Shown piece after piece: positions 9,788-19,128 of a DNA stretch of 53,941 nucleotides; within the stretch, counting starts at the first letter, position 1; the number at the start of each line of letters is the position of its first letter. Position numbers and translations under genes: made by a program. Source of the stretch: Spirochaetaceae bacterium (lineage in GTDB: Bacteria; Spirochaetota; Spirochaetia; DSM-27196; SLAA01); assembly GCA_003552985.1 (NCBI GenBank), contig PUPD01000302.1, positions 1-53,941 on the forward strand. Direction: 5' to 3'. The notes beneath the pieces are model-generated. The model had not been told where the DNA came from, searched no databases, and was given only the letters and a program-made list of their open reading frames with translations.

Positions 9788-10582
9788 TCAGCGGCGAGCG
9801 TACAATACCGCCGCACCGCTTTCCAAGGTCTTGAACCGCCGCTCAAACGCCTGCTCCAGGGCAGTCACGAGCACGGCGTGGAGGCTGCATGCCTGATCAG
9901 GCTGCAGCCGCGCCTGCAGCGTCTCGACCGCACCACACCCCGGCGCGGCAACGCGCCGCAAGTGGGCGCGCGTCGGCGGCTCGATCACGAGCGCGCTGTG
10001 CGCTCCGCCGGTCGCGCCGGCCCGGCAGTACTCACAGCGGAGCTCACCCCCGCCGACAGCCCAGTACGCCCGCGCCTCACGCGAAAGCTCCCTCCCACAC
10101 TCGCCGCAGTGCCCCAGTTGGGGGGCAAGCCCCGACAATGCGAGGTACCGCCACAGCAGGTAGATCGAGAGCTCGAGCACGCGGCGCTCCTCCAGCGGAT
10201 CAAGCACCGCAAGGGCTTCCGACAGCAAGCTATAGACCTCACCAGCGGTTTCCTCACCGCCGGCGTACGAGGCTGCAACCAGCTCGAGCCACAGCGAAGC
10301 GGCGTAGTAGCGCAGCAGGTTTTCGCGCACGCCGTAATGCATGGTTGAGACATCGAGCTCGGTGAGCTTGGTGCTCTGTTTCACCGGGTTGTGGTAGAGT
10401 GAAGCCTCGCCCTCAACAAACAGTTCAGCCACGGCGCGCAGCTTCCCTTTTGACGACGCTGCGCCGTGCGCGATCGCGTGCACGACGCCGTAGGCGTCGG
10501 TCAGCAACACCGTGCCCTTGTGAATATCTCCGATCGGGTAGGTGCGCAGAACGATGGCGCGACAGCGATGGTTACGGTCCAT
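9788..10582 (-). CDS. recO: DNA repair protein RecO
   Basis: N-terminal OB-like AIVLRTYPIGDIHKGTVLLTDAYGVVHAIAHGA and zinc-binding CGECGRELS...CEYC. Confidence 0.85.
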   Translation of the reverse strand: MDRNHRCRAIVLRTYPIGDIHKGTVLLTDAYGVVHAIAHGAASSKGKLRAVAELFVEGEASLYHNPVKQSTKLTELDVSTMHYGVRENLLRYYAASLWLELVAASYAGGEETAGEVYSLLSEALAVLDPLEERRVLELSIYLLWRYLALSGLAPQLGHCGECGRELSREARAYWAVGGGELRCEYCRAGATGGAHSALVIEPPTRAHLRRVAAPGCGAVETLQARLQPDQACSLHAVLVTALEQAFERRFKTLESGAAVLYARR

Positions 10583-10604
10583 GGCCTACCTATAGCATAC
10601 AAAC

Positions 10605-10633
10605 TTGACGTCTGTCGGCACGAACAATATTTT
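10605..10633 (+). promoter_or_regulatory. Candidate promoter for lon
   Basis: TTGACG-N17-TATTTT in the recO/lon divergent spacer. Confidence 0.35.
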
Positions 10634-10677
10634 TGGATGGAATACGCCGACCAAGCTCACACAAGGGTGGAATACAT

Positions 10678-13023
10678 ATGTCGAGTCCTCAACCGATTGT
10701 ACCGGCGGCCCAAGTTCTGCCGGCGAAACTGATCATCGTGCCTCTCGTCGGTAAGCCGATCTATCCCGGAATCTTCACGCCGGTGATGATCAGTTCCGAC
10801 ACCGACCTCGCTACTGCGCAACAGGCGCTGGAGGGCGACAACATGATTGGGCTGGTCATGACCAGGGAGGCTGAGCCCGACGCTCCGCCGGCCGGCAACG
10901 ATCTGCGCGAAATAGGCACCGCGGCGAAGATCGTAAAACGCATCAATCTTCCGGACGGCGGAATGAACCTGTTTATCTCCACGGTCAAGCGCTTTCGCAT
11001 CAAGAAGCTGCTGCACGAGACAGCACCGATCACGGCCGCGGTGGAGTACCTGGAAGAGGAGGAAACCGGCAGTGACGAGGTGAAGGCTCTCACGCGTGCG
11101 CTGATCGGTGAGATGAAGCAGGTCTCGGAGAACAATCCGTTGTTCTCCGAAGAGATGCGCCTCAACATGGTGAACATCGATCAGCCCGGCAAAATCGCCG
11201 ATTTCATCGCCTCGATGCTGAACGTGGACCGCGAAGAGCAGCAGAAGGTGCTCGAGGAGCTCAACGTACGCAAACGCATGGAGCTCGTGCTGACCTTCAT
11301 CAAGAAGGAGCAGGAGCTGCTGCAGATTCAGAAGAAGATCCAGAAACAGATTAACGAGAAGATCGAGAAGAGCCAACGCGAGTACTTCCTGAAGGAGCAG
11401 CTGAAGGCAATCAAAGAAGAGCTCGGCATGCCCGGCGACGCCAAGTCAAGCGAGTACCAGCGCTTCAAGGAGGCGATCGAGAAGCTGCGCCTCGATCCCG
11501 AGGTTCGCGAGCAGGTCGAGCAGGAGCTCGAAAAGTTCTCGCTCATGGAGCCGAACTCCTCGGAGTTCACCGTTACCCGCAACTATCTCGACACGATCGT
11601 CAACCTCCCCTGGGGGACGCCGAAGCCGGCTGAAGTCGATCTTCCCAAAGCACGCAAGATCCTTGATGCCGACCACTACGGGCTCGAGGACGTCAAGGAA
11701 CGGATCCTCGAGTTCCTGACGGTACGGAAGCTCAAGAAAGACTTCAAAGGCTCGATTCTCTGTCTGGTTGGACCGCCTGGCGTCGGAAAGACCTCAGTAG
11801 GCCGATCGATCGCGCGTTCGCTCGAAAAGCAGTTCTTTCGTTTCTCGGTCGGCGGCATGCGCGATGAGGCTGAGATCAAGGGCCACCGCCGCACCTATGT
11901 AGGAGCCATGCCGGGCAAGATCATCCAGGGGCTGAAGATCGTGAAGACCAACGATCCGGTGTTCATGATCGACGAGATAGACAAGCTCGGCGTCTCGTTT
12001 CAGGGAGACCCGTCTTCTGCCCTGCTGGAGGTTCTCGACCCCGAGCAGAACGTCGCGTTTCGCGACAACTACCTCGACCTGCCTTTTGATATATCGAACA
12101 TCTTCTTCATTACAACAGCCAATACGCTCGACACCATTCCATCGCCACTGCTTGACCGCATGGAGATCATCAGGCTGTCCGGCTACATCGACGAAGAAAA
12201 GGTGGCGATCGCGCGTAGGTACATCATTCCGCGCTCGCTCGAGCGCACCGGCCTGGAAAAGAAGAGCATAACCTACAGCAAGCGCGCGTTACTCGAGATC
12301 GCGAACGGCTATGCCCGTGAAGCCGGGGTGCGGAACTTCGAGAAATCGGTCGACAAAATTCACCGTAAGCTCGCTAAGAGGATCGTCGGCGGTGAGATCG
12401 AGCCTCCGGTCAAGATGGAACCGGACACGGTCACCGAGCTTTTGGGGCGGCCAACATTCCGCGGCGACGAAGTGAAAAAGATCACCGCGCCGGGCATGGC
12501 GATTGGGTTGGCGTGGACGCAGTTCGGTGGTGATACCCTGATGGTGGAAGCCATCTCAAACCCCGGCAAGGAAGGGTTCGCCCTTACCGGGCACCTGGGC
12601 GAGGTCATGCAGGAGTCGGCGCGCATCGCCTATACCTATGTCCGGCACGTGGCGCCGCAGTTCCAGGTCCCGCAGGAGGCGTTCGAGAAACACCACTATC
12701 ACCTGCACATCCCCGCCGGTGCCACGCCCAAGGACGGCCCTTCGGCGGGAGTCACGATGGCGGCCGCGCTGTTGTCACTCGTCACCGAACAGAAGATTAA
12801 AGGCAAGCTCGCAATGACCGGCGAGCTCTCGCTTGTCGGCAGCGTCCTCCCGATAGGAGGTCTGAAGGAGAAGACGATTGCAGCGCGTCGAGCGAAGATC
12901 AAGGAGGTCATCATCCCGAAAGACAACGAACCGGACCTTGAAGAGATCCCGGATCATGTCAAGCGCGGTATCACCTTTCACCCGGTGAGCTCGATGGACG
13001 AGGTTGTCGGGCTCCTGTTCTGA
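10678..13023 (+). CDS. lon: ATP-dependent Lon protease
   Basis: Walker A GPPGVGKTS, Walker B VFMIDEIDKLG, proteolytic Ser motif PKDGPSAGVTMAAALLSL. ATG at 10678 after aagggtgg. Confidence 0.97.
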   Translation: MSSPQPIVPAAQVLPAKLIIVPLVGKPIYPGIFTPVMISSDTDLATAQQALEGDNMIGLVMTREAEPDAPPAGNDLREIGTAAKIVKRINLPDGGMNLFISTVKRFRIKKLLHETAPITAAVEYLEEEETGSDEVKALTRALIGEMKQVSENNPLFSEEMRLNMVNIDQPGKIADFIASMLNVDREEQQKVLEELNVRKRMELVLTFIKKEQELLQIQKKIQKQINEKIEKSQREYFLKEQLKAIKEELGMPGDAKSSEYQRFKEAIEKLRLDPEVREQVEQELEKFSLMEPNSSEFTVTRNYLDTIVNLPWGTPKPAEVDLPKARKILDADHYGLEDVKERILEFLTVRKLKKDFKGSILCLVGPPGVGKTSVGRSIARSLEKQFFRFSVGGMRDEAEIKGHRRTYVGAMPGKIIQGLKIVKTNDPVFMIDEIDKLGVSFQGDPSSALLEVLDPEQNVAFRDNYLDLPFDISNIFFITTANTLDTIPSPLLDRMEIIRLSGYIDEEKVAIARRYIIPRSLERTGLEKKSITYSKRALLEIANGYAREAGVRNFEKSVDKIHRKLAKRIVGGEIEPPVKMEPDTVTELLGRPTFRGDEVKKITAPGMAIGLAWTQFGGDTLMVEAISNPGKEGFALTGHLGEVMQESARIAYTYVRHVAPQFQVPQEAFEKHHYHLHIPAGATPKDGPSAGVTMAAALLSLVTEQKIKGKLAMTGELSLVGSVLPIGGLKEKTIAARRAKIKEVIIPKDNEPDLEEIPDHVKRGITFHPVSSMDEVVGLLF

Positions 13024-13048
13024 GCACTCTCCTGCTTCTGAGCGCCGC

Positions 13049-13078
13049 TTGACATAGACATCGCCGGAGCCGTACAAG
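13049..13078 (+). promoter_or_regulatory. Candidate promoter upstream of the VanY-like gene
   Basis: TTGACA-N18-TACAAG immediately upstream of the CDS at 13087. Confidence 0.35.
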
Positions 13079-13086
13079 AGTACCCG

Positions 13087-14025
13087 ATGCTTGCTAAGCG
13101 ATTCCTTGGGTATAGACTGGACCCGACGGCGCCTACCGCCGGCCGGCTGCGTGTTCTGATACTAGCTGTTCTCGTCGTCTTGTTGGTCGGCTGTGAACCG
13201 GGAGACATGCTCTCACGCCGCAGCCCGGGCGAACCCGCTTCGCCCTCGGAGCAGGGCACCCGGACTGCCGAACGCCCCGGCCCGCACCCGAAGTTCGATC
13301 TGTCGTACGATGAGCTGGAACAGATGACCGCCGCGCTGCCCGAGCGCATCGCCGAGAGGATCCTCAAGGAGCCGGCAGAGTTTCTTGAGGCACTGAAACC
13401 GGTGCTAGCCCAACCTTCGGAGCTCACGCGGCTGGTGAACAAGGACGTGCACCTTCCCGACGACTATGAGCCTGAGGATCTCGTGGCGCTCGATGACTAC
13501 CGTCACCGCTTTGTCCTTAACCGCGCCGGAATGAAGCTGAGCAGGCGAGCGCTCGACCCGCTGACCGAGATGGTGGAAGCAGCCCGCCGGGACGGCATTA
13601 CCCTCGATCTGAGCTCGGTGTACCGCAGCATCGAGTATCAGCGCGGGCTCTTCGCTCGCTATGCACGCGTGCACGGTCGAGAGGAGGCTGAGCGGTTCTC
13701 GGCTGAGCCGGGCGCCTCGGAGCACCATCTAGGCACCGCCATAGATTTCGGCTCAATCGCGCCTGAGTTCGCCGAGACCGCCGCCGGGAAGTGGCTGCGT
13801 GAGCATGCCTGGCGGTACGGGTTTTCGCTGAGCTATCCTGAGGACAAGGAATGGCTCACCGGCTACATCTACGAACCGTGGCATTATCGCTACATCGGGC
13901 GTCCTGCAACCGAGCTCAAACGCCGGTTCTTCGTCGGCATTCAGCATCATCTGCTCGTTTTCCTGCACGCACATCGCGACGAGCTCGAAGCTCGCCGCCG
14001 GGTTGCGGATTCCGGCGACGCTTAG
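13087..14025 (+). CDS. M15 family D-alanyl-D-alanine carboxypeptidase (VanY-like), probable lipoprotein
   Basis: VLVVLLVGCEPG lipobox; SSVYRSIEYQ, SEHHLGTAIDFGS, EPWHYRYIG motifs of M15B peptidases. Confidence 0.88.
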   Translation: MLAKRFLGYRLDPTAPTAGRLRVLILAVLVVLLVGCEPGDMLSRRSPGEPASPSEQGTRTAERPGPHPKFDLSYDELEQMTAALPERIAERILKEPAEFLEALKPVLAQPSELTRLVNKDVHLPDDYEPEDLVALDDYRHRFVLNRAGMKLSRRALDPLTEMVEAARRDGITLDLSSVYRSIEYQRGLFARYARVHGREEAERFSAEPGASEHHLGTAIDFGSIAPEFAETAAGKWLREHAWRYGFSLSYPEDKEWLTGYIYEPWHYRYIGRPATELKRRFFVGIQHHLLVFLHAHRDELEARRRVADSGDA

Positions 14026-14040
14026 TATGCTGAACATGCT

Positions 14041-15363
14041 ATGCGAAACACAGACAATCGACTGGCTACGCTCGCGGTTCGCGTACCGGATATTCTTCTC
14101 CCCCGCGACGATCTCGACCTGTACCGCTGGGCGGTGATCGCCTGTGACCAGCACACTTCCGACCCCGGCTATTGGAACCGCGTCGAGGAGATCGTCGCGG
14201 AGGCGCCGTCGACCCTGCACACCATCTTCCCGGAAGTGTACTTAGAGGAGCCGGACCGCGAGGTCCGCATCGAGCGGATCCGGCACACTATGCAGACGTA
14301 TATCGACGAGCAGATTCTCTCCCCTCGTCAGCGCACTGCGGTGTACCTCGAACGCCGCACCGGTGGCGAGCAGCCCCGACGGGGGCTGATGCTCGCCTTC
14401 GACCTCGAGCGGTACGATTTCGCTCCCGAGTCGCGCAGCCTGATCCGGGCGACCGAGGAAACCATCGTCGATCGGCTTCCCCCGCGTGTGAAGATACGTG
14501 ACGGCGCACCGATCGAGCTCCCGCATATCATGGTGTTGATCGACGATCCTGAAGACCGCGTGTTCGGGGGCTTGCAGGAGCGCTCCGGACGGCTCAAGCC
14601 GTTATACGATACCGAGCTCATGCTCGGCGGCGGTAAGGTTCGCGGTTACCCGGTCGCCACCGAAGAGGAGTTCGGTTTCCTCGCTACTGAGTTCGAACGC
14701 CTTTCGGCCCCTGAGCGCATGAGCGAGCGCTACGGCAGCGATGACCCGCTGTTGTTTGCGATGGGCGACGGCAATCATTCGTTTGCCACCGCGAAGCAGG
14801 TCTGGGAAGAGCTGAAACGCCGCGACCCCTCCGCAGCCGAGAACCCGGACCACCCGGCGCGCTACGCGCTTGCCGAGCTCGTGAACCTACACGACCCGGC
14901 CCTGGTATTCGAGCCGATTCACCGGGCCGTGTTCTCGGCAGATCCGGAGGAGCTCTTGAGCGCTGCTGAGGGGTACCACGTATTCGACGTTGTGCGCAAT
15001 GACGGCGACGCCGGCCCGGCCCGGCTGCCGCCGGCCGACCGGATCGCAGTGTATGCAAACCGGGCATGGCACACGTTGCGACTGACCGAAGACAGGAACA
15101 CCCTCGCCGCGGCGGTACTGCAGCGTTTTCTCGACGACTACCTGCGTGCGCACGCCGGGGCGACGATTGACTATATCCATGGGGTCGCAGAAACCATTCG
15201 GCTTGCCGACGAACAGGACGCAGTCGGATTCCTGTTGCCGGAGTTCGATAAAGGCGCGTTGTTTTCCACGGTCGCCCGCTCCGGTCCGCTGCCGCGCAAG
15301 TGCTTCTCGATGGGTGAGGCTCACGAAAAGCGCTACTACCTCGAAGCTCGACGCATATTGTAG
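14041..15363 (+). CDS. DUF1015 family protein
   Basis: VPDILLPRDDLDLYRWAVIACDQHTSDPGYW...FAMGDGNHSFATAKQVWE, typical of DUF1015. Confidence 0.85.
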   Translation: MRNTDNRLATLAVRVPDILLPRDDLDLYRWAVIACDQHTSDPGYWNRVEEIVAEAPSTLHTIFPEVYLEEPDREVRIERIRHTMQTYIDEQILSPRQRTAVYLERRTGGEQPRRGLMLAFDLERYDFAPESRSLIRATEETIVDRLPPRVKIRDGAPIELPHIMVLIDDPEDRVFGGLQERSGRLKPLYDTELMLGGGKVRGYPVATEEEFGFLATEFERLSAPERMSERYGSDDPLLFAMGDGNHSFATAKQVWEELKRRDPSAAENPDHPARYALAELVNLHDPALVFEPIHRAVFSADPEELLSAAEGYHVFDVVRNDGDAGPARLPPADRIAVYANRAWHTLRLTEDRNTLAAAVLQRFLDDYLRAHAGATIDYIHGVAETIRLADEQDAVGFLLPEFDKGALFSTVARSGPLPRKCFSMGEAHEKRYYLEARRIL

Positions 15364-15372
15364 GCCGTTTTC

Positions 15373-15401
15373 TGTTTACCGGGCGAAGATCATGGTATAC
15401 T
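15373..15401 (+). promoter_or_regulatory. Candidate promoter
   Basis: Extended -10-like TGGTATACT with TGTTTA 17 bp upstream, just before the CDS at 15418. Confidence 0.3.
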
Positions 15402-15417
15402 TGAGGCGGAAATCACA

Positions 15418-16377
15418 ATGACTAAAGTGTTAATCGGCTTGCTATTGACTGCGCTCACCGTCTCACTGCCGGCCCAGCCGCGGACACAGATCGTGTTCGC
15501 GTTCCTGGGCCTCACCAGCGGTGATGAGAGTGTTTCGGCGTCGCAGCTACGGGTACTCGAGAACCGCCTCACCACGAACCTCGTGCAGATCGCCGAGCAG
15601 GAGCGCTTCAGCATCATCGTTCCACGCAACCGCGACCGGGTGCTTGAACAGCTGTCGCACTACCGAAACGGCGGCGGCAGGCCTAACGACCTTCCGTCGC
15701 TTCGCGACGTCGTCTCTGCTCATGGGCTGATCACCGGCGAGATTCACAAAGTCAATTCGCGAATGTATCTTGACGTCCAGTTGATTCAGACCGAAACCGG
15801 CGCCACCTTGTTCGCTTACTCGGGAGAGTTCGAGGACTACGAGCATGCCTTGGGAGCCTCGCCCGCTGCGATCTACGCCCTGTTCGATCTTGATCCCCCC
15901 GCGGAGGTGATAGCGGCGCTGGAACGGGCTGAAACCGAGATCGAAGGGCGTCCCGCCGGCAGTGCCGCCTTGCACCCGGAGCGTTACGTCGAGACGGTTG
16001 ACCTCGACCGCATATCGGGAATCTGGAAAGGTGATGACGGACTCGAGGAGGTCGAAATCCGGGACGGAGGCAAGGCTACTGCCAGATTGGAGTCCGGCGA
16101 GACGATGAGCTTGCGGGTCGCCATCGATAACGGGACCGTGATCATTCGGCAGGACGAGCCGAACTCACCTAAGATGTACCTGCACGCCTTTCCCTATAGT
16201 ATCGCCGTTCAGGTAGTGGAGCTCGCGCGCCCCATGCGCTGGCGCTTCCGGTTGAGCGAAGATCGGCGCACGCTGATTGGAACTAAAGAGACGACGTCGC
16301 TCCAGATTCGTCAGGGGCGGGTCACCTCGGCCGACAACACCTACACGCGCAGCGCGGTTTGGACCCGGTTGGAATAA
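15418..16377 (+). CDS. Exported protein with CsgG-like/stress-sensing type N-terminal domain (uncharacterised)
   Basis: Signal peptide MTKVLIGLLLTALTVSLPAQP; RVLENRLTTNLVQIAEQERFSIIVPRNRDRVLEQLSHY...HGLITGEIHKVNSRMYLDVQLIQTETGATLFAYSGEF resembles CsgG/LpoB-type alpha/beta domains. Confidence 0.55.
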   Translation: MTKVLIGLLLTALTVSLPAQPRTQIVFAFLGLTSGDESVSASQLRVLENRLTTNLVQIAEQERFSIIVPRNRDRVLEQLSHYRNGGGRPNDLPSLRDVVSAHGLITGEIHKVNSRMYLDVQLIQTETGATLFAYSGEFEDYEHALGASPAAIYALFDLDPPAEVIAALERAETEIEGRPAGSAALHPERYVETVDLDRISGIWKGDDGLEEVEIRDGGKATARLESGETMSLRVAIDNGTVIIRQDEPNSPKMYLHAFPYSIAVQVVELARPMRWRFRLSEDRRTLIGTKETTSLQIRQGRVTSADNTYTRSAVWTRLE

Positions 16378-16391
16378 GGCCGGTCGGTGAA

Positions 16392-16946
16392 CTAAGCTTC
16401 AAAAGCGTGAGAGCGGCTCCGCGCAGCGCTTCGTGTTCTCCCCTGCTCTCGCTTGCCGGGGCGTTGTTCAGCGCGGGAAGGCCCGTTGCGACGTTGTCCG
16501 GCCGGCGCGCCCGGTTTCTGTAACCCCAAAGCGAAAACATAGGCAGCGAGCCCGGCGCTGGCTGCAACCCCTCGGAAGACCGGCGAATAGTCGGGAAACT
16601 TAGCTTGCCGCCGCAGCACCGACCCGGGCGAGATTGAGCCGCGAAGCGCCCCTCGTGGCAACAGCGAATCGCCCGTGCTGTTTTGTAGACGGATCAAGTG
16701 TTCACCGGGAGCCAACACTTGCTGCTCGCGCACTGCGGTTTTGATCGCTTGTGGATCCTCCTGCAGGCGAGCGATCCTCTGAGCGAGCTCGTCCCGGCGT
16801 TCGGTGAGGCGTTCCACGTTGCGCTCGAGCGCCAGGCGATACTGACTGCGATGCCGATGAGCGACAACGCCCCGCGGTCCGAACAGCAACGCGAGCACAA
16901 GGTAGGTTGAGATAGCAAGCAACAATGCCGGACCCAGTCTTCCCAT
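16392..16946 (-). CDS. FtsB/DivIC-like septum-formation-initiator protein
   Basis: MGRLGPALLLAISTYLVLALLFGPRGVVAHRHRSQYRLALERNVERLTERRDELAQRIARLQEDPQAIKTAVREQQVLAPGEHLIRL: single TM, coiled coil, then a DivIC-like segment. Confidence 0.65.
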   Translation of the reverse strand: MGRLGPALLLAISTYLVLALLFGPRGVVAHRHRSQYRLALERNVERLTERRDELAQRIARLQEDPQAIKTAVREQQVLAPGEHLIRLQNSTGDSLLPRGALRGSISPGSVLRRQAKFPDYSPVFRGVAASAGLAAYVFALGLQKPGAPAGQRRNGPSRAEQRPGKREQGRTRSAARSRSHAFEA

Positions 16947-17067
16947 ACCCCCCTTAACGGACGAACCTGATCGCCGCTTTAGCTGTGGACCGCTGCCGGC
17001 AGGGCTCACGCGTGATTATTACCGCGATAGCCGTTGTTCGTGCCGGCGATGCGCGAGGCGGGCGTTG

Positions 17068-17097
17068 TTGACAAGGAAAAAGCCGGTGGAGTAGATT
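17068..17097 (+). promoter_or_regulatory. Candidate promoter of the acidic-protein/GAF/DUF115 operon
   Basis: TTGACA-N18-TAGATT about 70 bp upstream of the CDS at 17167. Confidence 0.4.
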
Positions 17098-17166
17098 TTG
17101 AGGTAACTGTTTAACGGGTGGGGAAATGCTGCCGATACTCTTCACAAGTCTGCCCAGGAGTGAGCG

Positions 17167-19128
17167 ATGAGCAAAGAAAAGCCTTCCGAGTTTCCGGCTC
17201 AGGCCGAGCAAGACTTGGAGGAGTACGGTGTTTGGGTCAAATCTGGGCCTGAAGATATCGACGAAGGGCCTCCCGATAGCCCCGAATACACGATGGAAGA
17301 TCTTGACCACGCCGGTGGCGGAGATAACGTCTCTCTGACCGACGAGGAAGAGCAACTGCTCGCCGAGCTCGATGGCGATCAGGCCGAAGACAGGCATCAG
17401 CTACCCGAACACCGCAATTCCGCAAGCGCGGAGGCAGGCACCGAGGATATCGATCTGGACTTTGACCTCGAGATCGATGATTTCGACGAAGAACCTCTCG
17501 ACCTTGTCGAAGACATTGACGATCTCGGCAGCCCGGACCTGGACGATGAAGAGCATGATCCGGGCTCAACCGGTGCTGCCGCGGATAGCGATTCATCGGA
17601 CGATGTTCCGTCGATCGAAGAGCTCAGCGAATCCGCGAACTTCGATCTCGAGAGGATTTCACTGCCTGACGACGAGCCGTTCCCTGAGTTCAGCTTCGCG
17701 GACTCAGATGATTCGGAATCAGACGACGATCCCCTCAGCGCTGAGAATATTCCTGAGCTGGACGCCGAGACCGACGACCAGCAGACGCAGCACGCATCGG
17801 TGCCGGGGCCGGAGGAAGAAGCCGTGCGTTATCCTGCCGAGGAACCATCCTCATCCGGCGATCGGGTGCATGCCGTTGGAACCGACCAGGACCCCGAGCA
17901 GCTAGCCGGGGTGCTTCGGGCGGTACAGAATGACCTGAGTACTATTCGATCCGAAATAGCTGAAATCCGTGCTGAGGTGGCCGAGTTGCGGACGAGCGCC
18001 GGCGCACCGGACAGCGCTAGTGAACGCGTCCACCCCGCCGGAGAACCGGAGCCGGGCGACGCCGGATTCTTTGACGATTCCGCCGATGAGGACGACGAGA
18101 CGATCGCGCTAACCGGCGATGAGCTGGACAACATTCTCAACACCGCCGAGTTTGTCGACACCGCAGCTGATAGCGAGATGCAGAGCGACGAGCTCGCCGA
18201 GCTCGAGATTCCGGTCGAGCCGCCGGACGACGACGAGGGGATCCCGGCGTTCGGGTACTTCGGCGACGAAGAAGAGCTAATGGCCGAGGAGGATGACGAT
18301 CGCGAGGAACCGATCGACAGACTGAATCAGGGGCACGACGGGGAGCTCGCGATCGAGGAGAGCGCGACTGAAGAGCTCGGACCGGATGAGGATGTGATCC
18401 CGATCGATCTCGGCGACCAGCGGCCGCATGCTGCCGAACCACCGGACGAGCCTCAAGCCGCCGAGGATGACGCTGATCAGACCTCACCAGGACGGGAGGA
18501 GGAATCAGGGTTCGACTTCACTCTCGACGACTTAGATTTTGACGAAGAACCCGACGAAGACTCGTCCGAGCCGACCGAGGAGCTTGAGCTTAGCGAGTCG
18601 CCCGAGGAGCTCTCGTTGGAGGAAGAACTCGCTCAGGAGCAGGAGCCTGCGCTCAGTGTAGATGAGCCCGAAACCGGTTCCGGCGATGATGAAGTGGATG
18701 CGCTGGCCGAGATGGATATTGATTCCGAGCTCGCCGGAATCGAAGAGCTCAGCGATATCCCTGAAATCGATGACCTCGAGTACTCCACTGATGAGCTACA
18801 CGGAGTACGCTTCGATATGGACGACGCGGGGGATGAGGCCGAAGAACTGGAGCGGGCCGAACAGTATGCCGAGGAACAACAACGCTCGGATGCAGTTGAC
18901 GACGCGGCAAGCGAGCCCGCAGATGCGCATGCGACAGTCTCAGCCGGTACCGCGCCTGACCGTAGCGAGGAGATTCCGGGCGACCTCCGTGAGGAAATCC
19001 GATCGGTGCTGCACTACATGGATCAACTGCTTGAAGCGCTTCCCGAGGAGAAGATCAAGGAGTTCGCCGAGTCGGAGCATTTTGAAGTCTACAAACGGCT
19101 GTTCGAAGAGCTGGGTCTGGAGCAGTAA
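17167..19128 (+). CDS. Highly acidic, Asp/Glu-rich low-complexity protein with a short ordered C-terminal helical domain
   Basis: 653 aa, extremely rich in D/E; C-terminus DLREEIRSVLHYMDQLLEALPEEKIKEFAESEHFEVYKRLFEELGLEQ looks structured. Confidence 0.85.
   Translation: MSKEKPSEFPAQAEQDLEEYGVWVKSGPEDIDEGPPDSPEYTMEDLDHAGGGDNVSLTDEEEQLLAELDGDQAEDRHQLPEHRNSASAEAGTEDIDLDFDLEIDDFDEEPLDLVEDIDDLGSPDLDDEEHDPGSTGAAADSDSSDDVPSIEELSESANFDLERISLPDDEPFPEFSFADSDDSESDDDPLSAENIPELDAETDDQQTQHASVPGPEEEAVRYPAEEPSSSGDRVHAVGTDQDPEQLAGVLRAVQNDLSTIRSEIAEIRAEVAELRTSAGAPDSASERVHPAGEPEPGDAGFFDDSADEDDETIALTGDELDNILNTAEFVDTAADSEMQSDELAELEIPVEPPDDDEGIPAFGYFGDEEELMAEEDDDREEPIDRLNQGHDGELAIEESATEELGPDEDVIPIDLGDQRPHAAEPPDEPQAAEDDADQTSPGREEESGFDFTLDDLDFDEEPDEDSSEPTEELELSESPEELSLEEELAQEQEPALSVDEPETGSGDDEVDALAEMDIDSELAGIEELSDIPEIDDLEYSTDELHGVRFDMDDAGDEAEELERAEQYAEEQQRSDAVDDAASEPADAHATVSAGTAPDRSEEIPGDLREEIRSVLHYMDQLLEALPEEKIKEFAESEHFEVYKRLFEELGLEQ

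Noticed and set aside
17372-17905. 177-aa ORF in an alternative + frame within the acidic gene
   Set aside because: Frame-shadow of the repetitive GA-rich acidic codons; low-complexity Ser/Arg/Ile product.
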